This document shows positions 42,256-53,639 of a stretch of DNA of 64,000 bases, in pieces (position 1 is the stretch's first letter; the number at the start of each line of letters is the position of its first letter). The DNA comes from Symsagittifera roscoffensis (Eukaryota > Xenacoelomorpha > Acoela > Convolutidae): assembly GCF_963678635.1 (NCBI RefSeq), contig NC_087071.1:47414889-47478888 (forward strand). Direction: 5' to 3'. The notes below the pieces were generated by a model that worked only from the letters and a program-made list of their open reading frames with translations, was not told where the DNA came from and made no database searches. The translations under genes were made by a program, and so were the position numbers.

Positions 42256-42650
42256 GTGGTTAACTCATAGAGTAATTTCGGATAGGGTACACCGTCTGCT
42301 CGTCACGCTATCTTATTTTCGGCCGGATAGATTCGTGCAACTTCTTAGTCTAATACCGATCCTAATCTTACTCTTATACTATCTAGTCTCAGGTTGTCTA
42401 ACTAGTCTCTGCTAGGCTCAATAGATCTAGGGTATACTGGTTTATTGCGGCTGCTGAAGTTCTCTTGGAGAGACAACTAATTTCTAAGTTAAATTCAAAT
42501 CTCTCTGGTGCTGAAATTACAAGTAATTTCAGCACTTACAAATAAGTGGGTTGTTAGTTACATGGATCATGATTGGTTAATATTAAATACTTTACAGTGG
42601 TAAAATATCTAATTTATCCAATCATAAAATGTAGTTTAGATCAGGTTCCA
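42241..42650 (-). repeat. 5' LTR of element A
   Basis: 410 bp, TG...CA on the minus strand; same features as the 3' LTR, palindrome at 42508-42535. It should hold the promoter. CCAAT/ATTGG words lie upstream of the palindrome, and AATAAA downstream. Confidence 0.92.
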
Positions 42651-42654
42651 ACAT

Positions 42655-44100
42655 GGAAGCCAATCTGGTCAACGACACGGCTCTGTCAGGAACGCGACCC
42701 GAGACATGGACCCAATTGGAGTTCTGGGGACCGGTCAACCACGTCATTGGTCGGAAACAGTCTGCTCTGCTGGCAGTAGATGTTTATCTCTCATTGCCAT
42801 CGGCATACGTATGCTAAAGTAATAAGTCTAAAGATGTATTTTGCTAGGCAAGTGCACCCTGGGAAATTAATCATGATTAAAGTTTCCGTTTTTTTTGTCG
42901 GAAAATCACATTTTTGTAAGTTTGGAAGAATCGAAAACATAAAAGCACCAGTTAAGCAACCACAAAGCAGCGGGAATAGAATAGTGGAGAAAATCATCGA
43001 GTCGTTAAAAAAGTATAATTGAACGTAATTGAAAGAGGATGGTATACAAAATTTTAAGGAAACAAATCCACGAGCACTAAGAGCCTTTCTTTTGTGCCCC
43101 ACACAATACAAAACTCATGTTGTCTGATTTTTATCATGGAAAGGAGGTCAACACCGTACTCCGCATCCTAACAAAGAAGCTATGTCTAAAGAACTTAGAT
43201 TATAAGAATGTATTTAACCAGAAACTAAAAAATCTAGATGAAGCAAACGACGCCAGGAAAACGATATAACTATGAGCGACTGGGACAAGAGAAGCTACTT
43301 GATCGTGGTCCCGTAATTCAGGACCACTCCAAGAGTGATGGACGAGCAGGAATTTGCGGAAGAGGAGATCGAGTTAACGCAACCAAAGGCACCATCCTGG
43401 TTGAAAAGGCATAAACCGAGCACTACCATGGTCTACCAGAAAATACAGGCGATCGACTGGAAAAAGCTAACTACTAATTTTGAGAAAGTAACTCCACATG
43501 CGGTCTAAATGGAAAAAAAACATCTGCTGAGCGGACCGGTGTTTCATTTAGGTTAGAGAAACATGAAGGGAAATCTGAGATGTAGAGTAACCGGGGGCCC
43601 ATTGATACGAGCACTTCTTGATCAAGCTCGAAAGTTTAAGAAAAAGACGCGGGCAATCGAAAGAACGAAGCGACAAACACAAAAAGCGAAGCGGACACTC
43701 CACCAGTTGTTGATGAAAAACCCCAATAAAGCGAAACTGAGAAAATGGAACTGTGACAAAAAAAAGAAGAACTGAAGAGTCGAGTAGTGAAGAAAAAGAA
43801 AACAGCGAGAAAGAAGAAGTAATCGAACCGGCGAATGCGGCGAGCGATTAAAAGGCGACCGAAGCGGACAAGACGACGAAAGCTACGGAAACGAGCAAGA
43901 ATCAAAAAGTGGGGACATCAGGATCCCCAGGCACAGCGGAACAGCCTACGGAACCGACTAGAATATCAACTAGCCAGATGAGAAGAGTTTCTGAGTTGAG
44001 TGGTTTAATGATCTGGCTTATCAACAAGGAAAAGAAAAAGAAAACTCGAAAAAGCCCAGAAAAGGGCCGGTTCTAAAATCTGAAAAACTTAAGTAAACCA
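42655..44100 (+). pseudogene. Relic of another retroelement gag-like region
   Basis: Broken plus-strand frames: MEANLVNDTALSG (42,653) followed by LEFWGPVNHVIGRKQSALLAV, then near 43,270-43,505 a peptide with EEEIELTQPKAPSWLKRHKP between stops, then a K/R/E-rich tract (43,560-43,900). The arrangement resembles the acidic/basic C-terminus of a gag protein, but no diagnostic motif is visible. Confidence 0.3.
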
Positions 44101-44724
44101 AACCCAGTGAAATTTAGTTTTTTTATTTATTTGTAGCATTAATTGCTCACAGGATATTTTACATACATTATCCCCATGGGTGATCAGAAATTTTAAATTT
44201 CCGACTCAATATTTTTTTGGTTGTAGGGGCATAAAATTTAACCTAATGTGAAGTTATTAAGCTCTGTCTGAAGACCTGCCTGGTGACCTTATCGGCTTCT
44301 TTTCTCTCTGATATATACTAAAACAAATGAGTCTTTTTAGTCTACATCAGTATTGGCAAACTTAAAACCCTCATAACTTTGAAACAACACATCACAGGGG
44401 AAAGATATATGTTTCTTAACGTGTGCTCAAGGCAACAATAGTTTCAAAATGATTTAAAAAAATATTTGTCAAAAATTGCTAGATAAAAAGTCGAAATTTG
44501 TCTGGAGAAATTGAAACAACCCGGGCACAATTATTCCGTCACTTTCTTCGAAAGAAGGAACAATTAATGAAAATATTATCGACTTTGAGAGTCGAAATTT
44601 AAATTCAATTCTTCGATGAGTGAACTTGGGATTCCAAATGAAACACTATTTAATAGATTGTTCAAAACTACTGATAACTCTAAATGTTCGGCTCTGAAAA
44701 AGAATTCTAAAAAATTGCCGTAAA
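44101..44724. promoter_or_regulatory. Upstream region of the serine protease gene
   Basis: No frame of note. It should contain the promoter of the protease at 44725; I cannot assign a TATA box or start site with confidence. Confidence 0.25.
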
Positions 44725-44963
44725 ATGGGCGTTATTGCAGCAATAATGTTATTTTTATGCTGTTTTGTTGTTATCGAAATGGTTCCACAAATGAATGCAA
44801 TTGAAGATGGTTTTAAGCGAGCATATTTAAACGGAGAAGATGCGATGAATTTTCCCTTCTATGTCTTTGTCCGCTCACATGAAAGAGAGAGTGATACATC
44901 TGGTAGTTGTGGGGGATCACTAGTTGGCGACAGATACGTTCTCACAAACGCACATTGTGTCAG
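44725..44963 (+). CDS. Trypsin-like serine protease, exon 1 (signal peptide, catalytic His)
   Basis: Starts ATG 44725. A signal peptide (MGVIAAIMLFLCCFVVIEMV) precedes a short pro-region and a chymotrypsin-fold start (LNGEDAMNFPFYVFVRS, equivalent to the usual activation segment but without a clear IVGG). GSCGGSLVGDRYVLTNAHC holds the catalytic His. The exon ends in phase 2 at CAG|GTCCAC. It encodes a secreted peptidase, S1 family. Confidence 0.8.
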
Positions 44964-45386
44964 GTCCACAGTTAAGTAGATAAACCAGCTTTGAATTTGA
45001 TCAGCAGATAAACTTTGAATTTTTAAAGTTTCGTTGGCGCTGAAGAGGATTTAGGATATGGTCTTTCTTTTTAAATAAGGGTCTTTCTTTTTAAATAAAT
45101 TTGACACCTTCGGCTGAACAAAACTTTTGGGAGGGTGCCTTCATCGCAATTGTGAGTTGAGTAGTTGTGTGCTTAATAATGGCAATTTTTTGGTCGAAAG
45201 TTTCCAAAAAAAATGAAACCTCATTCGGGCTGTTTTTCAAAAAATCACTGCGAAATCTTTTTTTTTGCAAAACATAAAATGGAAAAATCCTATATTTGTT
45301 CAACAATTATTCGCATGCATTGAGCAATTGAATTAATATGCTGTCAAACCTAGGTTTGAATTGGTCCGCTCCTCGTACACAACCAG

Positions 45387-45533
45387 AAATGTTCAAACTC
45401 ATGTCTATTTTGCAGACCATACGAATAATAACAAGACAAAAGGCATTGCAGTATATGTCGGGGACCTTACAGTGAGAAATTGGAAAGCATCTACCAAAGT
45501 CATCTACGGAGAAGACTTGATTTGGCACGAAGA
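45387..45533 (+). CDS. Trypsin-like serine protease, exon 2
   Basis: Acceptor ACAACCAG at 45379-45386; the exon starts in phase 2 and reads NVQTHVYFADHTNNN then GIAVYVGDLTVRNW and LIWHEE, the usual loop between the His and Asp boxes. It ends at GAAGA|GTAAGT, phase 2. An alternative acceptor (TTTTGCAG, 45411-45418) does not fit the frame. Confidence 0.75.
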
Positions 45534-46131
45534 GTAAGTGTTTAAGACACTTTGTCTCTACTTGGTTTTTTCCCATACCCCCACCACAACTCATACATTT
45601 TCGTGGTCTGAATAAATTTTTCGATTTCAATGTAATCAAATCGGCAAATTTTTTTTGCTCAAAGTATATTGGCGCTCAAAGTATCTCTGACCATTTTCAC
45701 CCACAGTTTAAGACAAAATTCGTATGATCATGAGGGCTGAAATACTGAAATACTTGTCAAAGAGACCACAGGGATCTGGTTCGAGTCTATCTCTGCTCCT
45801 AGTTTATAGTTTTTTATATAGCATTTCTATTGTACTTGAAGTGTCAAAGTGCCTTTTTGATCCCCAATGACGTTTTTTGTTATTTTTGATTCAAAACTGA
45901 AAATAACTTTGACCCAACCTTGACCTCTAAGTTAACTAGCTGGTAGCATCGGCTACCCTAAGTGGTTTGCAGTCGAAAAAACTTATATTTTATACATTTA
46001 TGATTGATTCAATATGTTTCACTCTTTCTTTTGGAGGACAGAAATACTGCCATTCAAAGGAACATTTTTTCTATTTCAAATTTAGTTGGAAAACTGTTTT
46101 GATCGTTCTACGAACTTAATTAGCACTCGGA

Positions 46132-46790
46132 TCGAGGTGCTCACTTTATGTTTGAACCGTCTCGACCCAAACTGGGTATGTTTCGACCGTTTCAGCCAAA
46201 TTACGATATTTTTGACCGTGCTCCACCCGAATGTTTCGACTTCTCGACCGAAAAAAGTGCTCCACCGTGATCGACCCAAGCAAAATATGTTTCGATTGTG
46301 CTCGACCGAATTAGGCTTTGTTTTGACTTTGAAATGAAATTTTGTTTTCCCAATTTCCAAGTTATAGAGATTATGCTTTTTGGCACAATATCTTGAAACT
46401 TTTATTTATCAGAAAGAAATGTTTTCAGATATTTGCAATTAAAGTGTACAGATGAACTATTTTGGATCTAATTTGTTTTCCATCTTTTGGAATACTGGTT
46501 TGTAATTCGAGAAATATTTTAAAAGATATTTGGAAGACTTCGAAACACCGCGGAACAATCGATATTTTTCGAACAAGTTCGAGTTATGTTTCGACCGTGC
46601 TCAGCCGTGCTCGAAGTATGTTTCGACTGGGTTGGACCGCTTTCGACCATGCTTGAGGTATGATTTGACCGTACTTGAGGTATGTTTCGAATTCGTGCTC
46701 GACCCACACCCCTGTCTCTACTGTTCGTTTTCAGTCGAGCACTGACATTTTATCGACTTTAAAAGTCGAAACATAAAGTGAGCACCTCGA
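46132..46790. mobile_element. Foldback/MITE element with 22-bp perfect terminal inverted repeats
   Basis: TCGAGGTGCTCACTTTATG at 46132 recurs inverted at the other end (46769-46790); 22 bases match perfectly. The interior is built from variants of TATGTTTCGACCGTGCTCGAC in both orientations. No coding capacity. It sits in intron 2 of the protease gene. No clear target duplication was found. Confidence 0.65.
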
Positions 46791-49689
46791 CCCTGGCGAA
46801 GCTAGAGCTTTTTGACATCCTTTTTGATTGAAACTTGCTTCTGTAGCCAAACCAACATACTACAAAAAACAATTTTGGATACAAGTATTGATAGTTTATT
46901 AGAACGCATTCCAGGCAGAGTTTTTTTACACATCTCAAAATTACATTCAAAAATGAAAATTTCCATAACTAAAATTACGTTTTCGTTTTCATATGTCAAG
47001 ATAAACACAAATTTACAACGAAAACAGGCGCCAAATGCAGTCCATCTATGAGGCAACCGTCACTTAAATTCTCGATTCTTGTATGTGTTAGAAAATTATT
47101 TGTTGACGTGCTTTTTGATCAAAACACAAAATTCTCAAACAAAACTTTTTGTGGGTGATTCATTGAAACATGGTTGTTGAATAATTTCATAATAATGGAA
47201 ATAACTTATCAGAGATTTTATAACATAAGATCCAGTAATTTGAAATGCATCACAATTTTTTTAAAATGAAATCCAGATTTTGGACAAAAAGCTTATGATG
47301 CATTTCAAGTTTTCAAACAATATTTTTTTATGAAAATGTTTGAAAGTGTTTGACTTTTTTGGTCAAGCCGGGCAGCCATACAAAAGCACTGGCATGCAAA
47401 ACTTTCATAGAAATAAAAGATTTGCACCGTAAGTGAGACCAGAATGGAAGAAATAATTAAAGTAGCTATCATTCTGATATTATACCCCATCCTGTTTCGG
47501 CTCTTTTAGGCTTTTTCGGCCATGTTCTCAATGTTGAAGGTGATCTGTTGAAGTGTTTTTCAAAGTGAGTGCAATTTTTTTTCTTTTGTTTCCGGTAAGT
47601 GAAGGCTTAGGAAGTTCTGAAGACATTGCTTGTAACTTTGATTGTAAAAGTTTTTCCACTAATCAGTTGGAACAGTGGTCCTCTCCTGAACAAATTTTAG
47701 TTTTCATTTTATGTGAATCGCGAAATTACTTAAATGGGCACTGGTAAAGCACAAGACGAGGCGCGGTAGACCCGAATTGAATTTTGGATTCCGTGAAGAT
47801 GAATTTAATCAGTAAGAAAGTCAATCATTGTTTTGGTGGAAGCAGTTGAGGTAATTTTCGCTAATGGAAAGTTAGAAAATCTATCTATACGTGGCAGGAT
47901 ATATTTACAATGGACCAACGAATGATCTATCTAAAGGACCTGTGAAGTCTAAATCTTTTTCTTCATTTACAAATTTAAAGTCAAGAAGGTATTTTTATTG
48001 TTTTCAGAAGCTAAGGTTTTAAGATTTTTACTTGCTTTTTTTTACAATCTGCAGTGGAAGTAAGTCATTTTGCTGATATGTGACCACTAAACATATTGCG
48101 ATGGGAATTTCATGCCGAATTGTCCAGGACTGGTTTCATGGAGAAGTTTCTTGGCGGCTATTCTCAGGACAAAAAGTAAGCCTAACTTGTTGTCGATATA
48201 AAGTAATCCGTTAGCAGTATGTAAGTTTTTGTAAAAATGATTAAAACAACTGCCGTATTTAGTGGTTTGAATTACTCTTGATTTTGATTTTTTGAAACTT
48301 AGCTAATCATTTTTTTTTTGAAGAAATTACATTTCGGTCATTTGACTTCAAAAAATTATATTGTCTAAGATCGATAAAATGTTTTCAACGATTGCTTTAT
48401 GCTGGTTAAAATCTCCCTTGGAACAAATTAAAATATCGTCGAGGTAACGTTAGTGAAATGAAAATTTCCAATGGTTGAGTCCGTTACCCTTTGGAAATCA
48501 ATTGGCATATCGCCAAGTCCGTAAAAACCCGTTAGAAATTGATATTTACCGGTTATATTTCCTCCAGCGATGCTTAAAATGCGTTGATTTATTAAGAAAC
48601 TGTCTAAATTTGATTGACTCCAAGCATTTTTGAGGTCTAGATTACAAACTTCTCTGTCGAATTTTCAAACAATTTTCTCATACTAGCTCATGGATATTTG
48701 ACACCGATTTTTAGTTTTCATGATTTGTTTGCTTATGAATTTTGAATCTACTGCGGGTTTTATTGATATATATTTTTTGCAGGTCACTGCTTTTGAGCTG
48801 ATAAATCGATCTTCGTCTTCGTCTCATAATTCTAGCTCTTTGATATGTCCTTCTGAATTTTGTCTGTAGTTCTTTGTTTATTGCTGGGAGTAAATGTAGG
48901 GGCACCCTTCGCCCTTCAATTTGTATGGACTTCAGTGGGTCAGAACTTGAGTAAACTTTTGTTGATAATTTATTTTAGTAACTCTGCTGAAAAATTGGTT
49001 GGATTTCTGGAAAACTATTTCCGTTTTGTTCTTTTATGATTCGATGGAACCTATGAATGACTTACTTTCGGTGTTGTTCTTGAAGTGTGGAAAAGGTTTT
49101 TGTTTGACTTCAATTCCGACATAACGTGGTTCCCTAGAATGATTCGTTCATTGCCATCAGCGATAAAGAAGCTGTTTTTGCGTACGCCTATCTGTTGCAT
49201 CTTATTGGTACGATGATTTGTCCCATGATTATTTTGGGTGATTATCTACTGCGTTAATTTTTACGTAGTAAGAAGATCAGATTTGTTTGTCATCTTCAAA
49301 TGATTGGAGATTCCTTTCTCGTCTAATAACTTAAATGGCATTCAGTACTATTAGTATTTTGCTCCGAAACTAGTAGCCTTGATGTTTTTTGAAATGTATG
49401 CTACAAAGCTCATTCTAGAGGCTTCAAAAAAGTTATCAAAATTTTGAAGCTCAGTATTTTCTAGATTGTGTTTTACCAAATGTTTTTCATGGTTAAAATT
49501 ACACGCTATTAGAGATGGCAAATAAAAATTGTCAACCCTTAACATTACGATACCAAACTGTGCACTGGATAAGCGCATAATTTTGAAGTCTGTTTTTTCT
49601 TTGATTCCAGAGAAATTTCTTTAAAAATTTTCCAAAATGTAAATGGGTTCCACTTACAAAGTTTTTGTGAATTCCGCATACAAAAACTT

Positions 49690-50150
49690 GTAACGTAAGT
49701 TTTGTCGGCATATTAGTTTTGTTGTGGATTCCGCAACGAGCATATAAAGGTAGTTGTTCCGGAATCCACAAATATAATTGGATTCCGCAAATTAGTTACG
49801 ATTTGTGAATTCCGCTCACATTTGTGGAAGTTGCTCATAATTTGCGGATTCAGCTTTCCAATTTGTGGGTTCCACTCTCAATTGGGGATTCCACGACAGG
49901 CTCAGTTTACTGAACACAAATAATAATTTTTGTCTGTGGATTCCACCAATTTTTCTGGTTTCCGCAAACTTTGTTGCGGATTGCACAAACTTTGTTGCGG
50001 GTTCCGCAAATTTGCCTGTATTTGAGCAATGTTGAGCAATGCAGTGCTTTAGCTATTGGTCCTTGGAATCCAAAACAACGGAGAAGATCAAAGAAAACAA
50101 GCAGTGTTGCGGATTCCGCAAAAATTTTGTTTTTGCTCTTTTGCGGAATC
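49690..50150. repeat. Palindromic minisatellite with core TTGCGGATTCCGCAA
   Basis: At least ten variants of (T)TTG(C/T)GGA(T/A)TCC(G/A)CAA occur in this stretch (e.g. ATTCCGCAAATTAG, TGTTGCGGGTTCCGCAA, GTTGCGGATTCCGCAA), spaced about 20-50 bases. Each core is close to self-complementary. It ends only about 60 bases before protease exon 3. Confidence 0.6.
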
Positions 50151-50206
50151 TACTTGCAATTCACAAAATGCACAGCTTGGCCTTGTAACGAATGTGTTAA
50201 TTTTAG

Positions 50207-50364
50207 GCACAAACATACACCACATGCGGATATTGCTTTGATAAAGCTAGAAAGCAGAGTGAACAAAGATCTGGTCATACCTTTTTGCGCTCATGGGCAG
50301 AAAACAGTGCAAACGGACAACAAAACTCAAGAAGAAAAGACCATTCTGCAAGCGGCTGGAATGG
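50207..50364 (+). CDS. Trypsin-like serine protease, exon 3 (catalytic Asp)
   Basis: Acceptor TTTTAG; the first base completes a Glu codon, then HKHTPHADIALIKLESRV, where the D of ADIAL is the catalytic Asp. VIPFCAHGQ and AAGMG follow (equivalent of the AGWG box). It ends in phase 1 at GAATGG|GTAATA. Phases agree with exons 2 and 4. Confidence 0.8.
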
Positions 50365-51335
50365 GTAATATGTATTGCATAAAAAATATGTAATAAGGGT
50401 AACATGTTTTTCACAAAAAAGTAAGCGAGTAAGACCTCTTTTCAATAAGATTGTCAAACTAGCCTTTAACAGTTTGTTAAAAAGATGCCAAGCAACTAAA
50501 TTAGACGATATTTTTTACAATAAGAGTACATAATAAAAAATCAGTAAGAAAACCTCTTCGGTTTTTATGATTTCGACCTAATTGAACTAAAATGGTTTAA
50601 ATGAAAACTTAGGGTTCGATCGTTGGGCAAAACAATTCAGGATCTCGCATACCGAATTGCAATGAAATGGCACCTGCAGACAGGCTTGTAGCTTTATGGT
50701 GTCCATTCGAACCGGCGCTACCAAAATTATTCAATATAATAAAAATTTCTGCTTAATTTGTAATTGAATTTTTTATAATGCTTTTTAAAAATGTTTCCGA
50801 TCATAACTGCAAATAATTTCCCAGACGCCCCCCTCATAAATTCGACCCCTTAAATAATCAAAAGGTCCCCTCTTTGGCACTTTTTTCAGACATCCAGTTT
50901 TGGCTGATGGAGCCTAAAATTTTTTGAAAGGCGGCTTTGGCGCACATATATACCAAATTTGAGATTTGTAGAGAGGAGCGCACCCGAAAAATACTGAGTT
51001 TTTCTGCCAATTTTTTTCTTGAAAACGCTTTTTTGAGTTTTAAAAAAGAATCGACTGCTTTTGAAAGTTTTTGAAAGAATGACGATTTTTCTTGGCTTTT
51101 ATTTAAATTCTCATGCGCACAGAAAAATTGGCCAAAATAGGGTCTTTATAATAGCTTGGGAGAGCTCGGAAAATCAATTTGGTCAACCTGAACAAAAAAG
51201 CTCGACAATTTTTTTTTAATTCCCCATCGAGGAAATCGTATATCCACGCCTGGGAATAACTGCTTATACTGTCAGACAACCATCAACATTGCTTAAAAAT
51301 TTTTTCTCAAAATTAATCTCTGAAAAAGACAATGC

Positions 51336-51672
51336 TGGAATCAGTTCTAAACTAGAATTTATAGTTCGTTGTAAATTAGATTCTCGAATTCTATAAAAAA
51401 TTCCTTTCTAACCAATCAAACTTCATCTCTAACCTTTACAATTATTTATAAGTGCTCAAACTACTTGTAGTTTCAGCACCAGAGCAATTTGAAGTAAGCT
51501 TAGAATACAGTTGTTCTTATTCTGGAACTAACCCGCATAAACCGGTGTACACTAGATCTATTGAGACTAGGAGATATAAGAGTAAGATTGAGATTGGTTT
51601 TAGACTAAGAAGTTGCACGAATCTATCCGGCCAAAAATAAGATAGCGTGACAAACAGACGGTGTAACCTATT
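51336..51672 (+). repeat. 5' LTR of element C (diverged)
   Basis: Homologous to the 410-bp LTRs over most of its length; keeps the 28-bp palindrome (51452-51479) with paired changes, and GTGCACGAA-like and GACGGTGTA blocks. The last ~60 bases are lost. Confidence 0.7.
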
Positions 51673-51689
51673 TTTCTAGCCGATTTTCT

Positions 51690-51840
51690 TGACAATACAA
51701 GAAATACCAGGTATTGCGAGAAGACAAAGGACAAGGCATGATCTACGATTAAGAAGAAATCTACCGATTGACTTCGTGATAGTACGACAGAAACCAAAAC
51801 AAAACTACATAATTAGACTCCTTTTAGCAGTAAAGTGAAA
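51690..51840 (+). pseudogene. Leader ORF remnant in element C
   Basis: Reads EIPGIARRQRTRHDLRLRRN and IVRQKPKQNYIIRLLLAV in one frame, aligned with the leader ORF of A and B. The N-terminal part is deleted. Changes are largely conservative. Confidence 0.5.
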
Positions 51841-52139
51841 TTTTCGTTTAGTGATGTGAAATTTGAAAAAACTCTTTGATAACCTTAATGGTGCTAAGTA
51901 TACTATTTATACAATAACGACTGATAAAATTAACGCAAGTCATTTGCTTCCAAAATCTGCAGTCAATAAAACATTTTAAAAGAAAATATTTATGGAAAAA
52001 TAACTACAAAAATTAGTTAGAATAAAAAAAAATTGTTAGTTTTTTATTCTTTTTACATCATTTCTTTATCCCAGCTTCATCACCTAAAGAACAACAGCAA
52101 ACTTCAAACAACTAATATCATCTAAACTCTAAGCTTAAA

Positions 52140-52860
52140 CTCTTTTCAACTTAAACCTTTGTCTTTAAACTTATCAGGGCTTATCCTTGATTTCACTTAA
52201 ATTATCTTAATTTAAATAACAGATCATCAAGGTTTCCCTTGGATCTTTAAAGTAAATCAATTTAAATTTCTTTAACTTCTGATCATCAAGGCTTTCCTTG
52301 GATCAAATAGAACAATTTTGTTCTCCCCCTCTCATATATTTTATGTCTAACGACCTCAAGGTCGATTCACTATCCAAATCTTATTAGAGACTCATGGATA
52401 GTGAATCGTCAATAATTAACAGAAATTTATGAAAAACTAACAAAAATTTTTGAAAAGCTAACCATTTTATTTAAGATAAACAGTGAATTCATCCTTCACT
52501 TGATCCCCTCTTCTTAGGTGGCCCAGGCTAAAACACTTACAGTTAGTAAGTCATAAAATAGCATCTAACGATCTACTTGCGTTCCAATTATACCTTAACC
52601 TTGTGGATTGATTTATTATTCTCCAACCCTTGATCAGAAATCGCAACCCCTAAGTACAATTAGGTAAGTCTATCTTAAATTAGAACCTAGTCAGGAGAAA
52701 GTAAAAAATCATTCTCACGAAATGATATACTTTTTTCTCCCAACCCGTCAACTCTCAACAACCTATGCTCCAAGTTAAGATAACCACACAAAAGGAGTAG
52801 GAGCTAACAGTTTGAGAAAATAGAAATCCCTTATCCGAAATATTGCATCCATCATACTAA
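52140..52860 (+). promoter_or_regulatory. Structured leader of element C
   Basis: Hairpins matching A and B at 52222-52245 and 52281-52304, the AGTGAA/TTCACT stem near 52,482, and the GAGAAAGTA stem with an ATCATT/AATGAT inner pair near 52,695. GTAAGT donor at 52664-52669. Confidence 0.5.
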
Positions 52861-53639
52861 ACCTTACGTCAAGAGAAAATTTAGGAAACAAACAAACAAT
52901 CGTCTTACATAATGGTTTAATTTAAAACAAAAGATACGATCTTGTAACCACACGACACAGACAAAATAGGATATATTAGATCAAAGAAACAAACACAAAA
53001 TCAACCATCATAGTAAAACAGAAACAAATCATCAAAAAACGATTTCCAAACGAAAAACGCAGTCTTTGAACCAGAAGTAAACACAATACAAGAACTACAA
53101 GATTTAAAAGAATGAATAAAAATAACCTAATTGACGACCAAATTTACTTTACTGACTCAGAAGCCACATCGCCATCATCAGTGAAAAGAAAACAAAAAAT
53201 AAAAAATTCATGTATCAACAAACCAGTCTATATAATTGGAATCAACCAATAAAGCATATTGAATGTTACGAATGAACAGTTTCACATTATAAAACATGAT
53301 CGAATATAACAAAAATTTCAATGAAAAATCGATACTTTATAGCTATTTATCCATATTAGAGTTGAAAAATCGATACTTTATAGCTATTTATCCTTATTAG
53401 AGTTGAAGGAATCACAAGTTGAATCACCAACTCAAACCTCCCGACATACAAACGTAAAACAAGAAACAATTGTTTTCTCAAAATTTTCAAATACAATTCG
53501 TGAAACACTCATTAGTAATAATAAATCAAAAAAAAATTAAACAGGACCTCCAAAAATTCTAAGCATAGTTTATAATTGACTATTTTGTTCATAACATTGA
53601 TCTAATATTCTTAGTAAGAAAAAATTTTTGACCACAAAT

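Larger units (their letters stand above)
23770..42650 (-). mobile_element. Element A: 18.9-kb env-bearing Ty3/gypsy-type LTR retroelement
   Basis: Bounded by 410-bp direct LTRs (42241-42650 5' and 23770-24179 3') that differ at about four positions. Flanked by ACAT on both sides (23766-23769 and 42651-42654), a 4-bp target duplication. Order in transcription: 5' LTR, primer-binding site, leader ORF, structured leader, ORF1, gag, PR, RT, RNase H, integrase, gap, membrane ORF, ORF-U, env, ORF-X, 1.6-kb non-coding tract, 3' LTR. PR-RT-RH-IN order with a GPF module marks the Ty3/gypsy group. It is much longer than ordinary gypsy elements (5-8 kb). Gag, pol and env have stops and small indels, so this copy looks non-autonomous. 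Confidence 0.9.
45534..50206 (+). other. Intron 2 of the protease gene (4.7 kb)
   Basis: Between the GTAAGT donor at 45534 and the acceptor TTTTAG at 50201-50206. Besides the MITE and the palindromic minisatellite at 49,690-50,150, I see no host gene. The part around 48,300-48,680 has short LTR-retroelement-like words on the minus strand, but nothing certain. Confidence 0.6.
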
